Origin: Lactobacillaceae bacterium | GTDB taxonomy: Bacteria > Bacillota > Bacilli > Lactobacillales > Lactobacillaceae | Length of the DNA stretch: 64,000 nt | Direction: 5' to 3' | Assembly (NCBI GenBank): GCA_031289015.1 | Contig: JAITQG010000003.1 | Location: forward strand, 1-64,000 | In this document: piece by piece, positions 61,942 to 64,000 of the stretch | Layout: the number at the start of each line of letters is the position of its first letter | Numbering within the stretch: position 1 is the first letter of the stretch | Made by a program: the position numbers and the translations under genes | Notes under the pieces: model-generated | What the model was told of the DNA's origin: nothing | Database searches by the model: none | What the model saw: the letters and a program-made list of their open reading frames with translations, nothing else

Positions 61942-62214
61942 ATGAATTGGAAAGAATTTACAGAAGCCACAACCGGGATGGATAGTGATTACCAATTGGC
62001 CATCAAAATTCAAGGCGCCATTAAATGGATTACACAAGTTGAAGTCAAAGCCGATCAAGTGCTCTTTAGCACTGATGCGGGTGAACCATTAACCCTCGGA
62101 CCGGTGTTGTTGGAAGCCTTTGATGCCAATCAACAAGTCTTAATTCAAGAAGATGGCATCATGCAATTAGTTTTTGGCTATCACATCCAAGGTGAAACGT
62201 TAGTATTGGGGTAG
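61942..62214 (+). CDS. Hypothetical protein
   Basis: Co-directional 90-aa ORF tightly linked to neighbours. Confidence 0.5.
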   Translation: MNWKEFTEATTGMDSDYQLAIKIQGAIKWITQVEVKADQVLFSTDAGEPLTLGPVLLEAFDANQQVLIQEDGIMQLVFGYHIQGETLVLG

Positions 62215-62223
62215 AATAAAAAT

Positions 62224-63003
62224 ATGAAAAAGAAGCGTATTATATTTAGCATAAGTATTGTTTTGCTAGTGGTGGCGGCCGTTTTGGTTCAGTACTTGCA
62301 ATTCAAGCCAACTGCGGCACATAAGCCAGCAACTGTTGCCTCATCAGCTGCATCTTCATCATCTGCGGCAAAGAAAAGTGTTAAACCTTTGCAGGGGAAT
62401 GTTACTGACAAAGATTTAGAGAACAAAAAAACGTATGAAGTACCTCAAACCGATGAAGAAACCGATAAATATGTGGAGTCGGGGCCAGCTGAAAAAGTCG
62501 GTGAATATACGATTAGTCCCCAGGGTAATAAAGCTGAATTAGGGCAAACAACCGAGAATAAACAAACCCTCACAAATGGGGCGTTTACCTATGAAGTGAC
62601 GCAAATTAAAGTTTTCCATAATGATCCGCGGACGGATGAAGCGATTCAAATGGCGCAAACCGCGTTGAATAGTCGTGATATCAACGGACCATATACGACA
62701 TTGTCAATTCAATATAAGCTTAAAAACAATGGCGCCAAGGCTGCCGTTACAGACGGGGTGGAATCTGCGACGTTTTCAACAGGTGATGTCAGAAGCCCCA
62801 TCAATGGCCTAGATAACGACGCTACGTTGGCCACCAAGGTATTAGCGGCAAATTCTACAACGTCGTCATTTGTAACAATCTTGGTGCCAAGTAGTATCGC
62901 CAAAACTGTTAAAACCGTTGATATTTCGTTTGCCGGTTTGCTTGATCAAAATCACAGCAATCAGCTCGCTAAGCCATCACAGAAATTGCAGTTAACATTT
63001 TAA
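62224..63003 (+). CDS. Exported protein with Ser/Ala linker and DUF5067/DUF4352-like C-terminal domain
   Basis: N-terminal TM; SSAASSSSAAKK linker; FTYEVTQIKVFHND.. Confidence 0.65.
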   Translation: MKKKRIIFSISIVLLVVAAVLVQYLQFKPTAAHKPATVASSAASSSSAAKKSVKPLQGNVTDKDLENKKTYEVPQTDEETDKYVESGPAEKVGEYTISPQGNKAELGQTTENKQTLTNGAFTYEVTQIKVFHNDPRTDEAIQMAQTALNSRDINGPYTTLSIQYKLKNNGAKAAVTDGVESATFSTGDVRSPINGLDNDATLATKVLAANSTTSSFVTILVPSSIAKTVKTVDISFAGLLDQNHSNQLAKPSQKLQLTF

Positions 63004-63056
63004 TGTGCTAACGTAAATTGGATACACAAACTAAATTAGAAAGGAGGGAGACCCAG

Positions 63057-63689
63057 ATGCTTAAAAATGCCAACTACACATTTTCAAAACGCTTCGTTGA
63101 TATTTCAGCGGCCCTGTTTGCATTAATTATGTTTTCACCAATCTTTGCGATGATTATCCCGTTTTATTGGTTTGGTGCCAATAAAGGCCCAATCTTTTAT
63201 AAACAACGTCGGATTGGTGAAAATGGGCATCCCTTCGATATTTATAAATTCAGATCAATGGTCGTGGGGGCTGAAAAAAAGTTATATAGTAATCCGGCGT
63301 TATATCAAAAATTTGTTGATAATGGGTACAAACTGCCAACTAAAGAGGATCCGCGCATTACCAAGTTTGGGGCGTTTATACGCAAAACCTCCCTTGATGA
63401 ATTACCACAATTTCTAAATATTTTGATTGGCGACATGACGGTGATTGGCCCACGCCCAGTCGTTGAATCAGAGCTAAAAGAATATGGCACCCCTGAACGC
63501 ATTAACAAATTCTTGTCAGTGCGCCCAGGGGCCATGGGACTCTGGCAAGGGTCTGGGCGGAGTGAAGTTCCATATCCAAAACGCGCTGATATTGAATTGG
63601 TGTATGTCGACCATGCAAGTATGTGGTTTGATTTTAAAGTGCTGTTTAAAAACGTGCTGGCTATCTTTGCCGGGACAGGTGCCGAATAA
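63057..63689 (+). CDS. Bacterial sugar transferase (undecaprenyl-phosphate hexose-1-P transferase)
   Basis: KRFVDISAALFALIMFSPIFAMI; FYKQRRIGENGHPFDIYKFRSM; GRSEVPYPKRADIELVYVDHAS. Confidence 0.93.
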   Translation: MLKNANYTFSKRFVDISAALFALIMFSPIFAMIIPFYWFGANKGPIFYKQRRIGENGHPFDIYKFRSMVVGAEKKLYSNPALYQKFVDNGYKLPTKEDPRITKFGAFIRKTSLDELPQFLNILIGDMTVIGPRPVVESELKEYGTPERINKFLSVRPGAMGLWQGSGRSEVPYPKRADIELVYVDHASMWFDFKVLFKNVLAIFAGTGAE

Positions 63690-63699
63690 TAAGTAATAC

Positions 63700-63735
63700 T
63701 GACTGGGCAAATGAATTGTCCAGTTTTTAATTACT
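63700..63735 (+). terminator. Terminator hairpin
   Basis: ACTGGGCAAATGAATTGTCCAGTTTTT. Confidence 0.75.
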
Positions 63736-63784
63736 CAAATTCGCTTATTTACGCGCATAAAATGTTAAAATTATATGTATTACC

Positions 63785-63852
63785 TTACTTTTGTAGTTCA
63801 ATCGGTAGAACAGTTTTTTAACTGATGTTGGTTCGAATCCAACCAAAGTAAT
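63785..63852 (+). ncRNA. tRNA-like structure in the leader of rnz (not a canonical tRNA)
   Basis: Acceptor TTACTTT(T)G/CAAAGTAA, TA, D arm GTTC-AATCGGTA-GAAC, short arm AGTT-TTTT-AACT, T arm GTTGG-TTCGAAT-CCAAC, no CCA. Confidence 0.7.
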
Positions 63853-63877
63853 TATTTTGAAAGTGAGACTCATATAC

Positions 63878-64000
63878 ATGCAGTTGGAATTTTTAGGCAC
63901 TGGCGCTGGTGTACCGGCCCGTTATCGCAATGTCACTAGTATTGCGTTGCGCCTCTTAGAAGAGTTGAATTCAGTTTGGCTATTTGATGCAGGTGAAGGC
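63878..64000 (+). CDS. rnz: Ribonuclease Z, 5' part, truncated by window end
   Basis: [41 protein letters not shown]. Confidence 0.93.
   Translation, partial: MQLEFLGTGAGVPARYRNVTSIALRLLEELNSVWLFDAGEG

Noticed and set aside
63785-63852. Canonical tRNA gene (for example Lys with TTT)
   Set aside because: The stretch between D and T arms is about 8 nt too short and the anticodon loop reduces to UUUU on a 4-bp stem; called tRNA-like instead.

Overview
64-kb chromosomal window from a Lactobacillales-type, probably Leuconostocaceae/Weissella-like, genome (inferred from gene content such as an L-2-hydroxyisocaproate-DH-like protein; not proven). It is mostly housekeeping and transport genes: secA, prfB, uvrA, trpS, gpmA, acpS-alr, mazF, a cshA-like helicase, nox, def, typA, ftsW-rsmD-coaD-ylbL, and the 5' end of rnz. 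I see no prophage, transposase or CRISPR array. The strongest unexplained signals are: (1) a family of about 270-340 bp structured intergenic elements, six copies plus one remnant, arranged as head-to-head pairs, with several compensating hairpins and an invariant GGA/GGA internal loop; (2) an Rgg-type regulator beside a small secreted peptide gene with three GWTFD motifs at exact 16-aa period, where both promoters carry the same 21-bp box at identical spacing from the -10; (3) a tRNA-like structure with no normal anticodon loop in the leader of the RNase Z gene; (4) an apparently non-coding transcript unit of about 0.5 kb with a perfect cre palindrome over its promoter; (5) an AcpS-alanine racemase single-ORF fusion followed by a mazF without mazE; (6) a prfB whose programmed-frameshift site appears erased by loss of one T. 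All product names come from reading the translations by eye; no database search was run.
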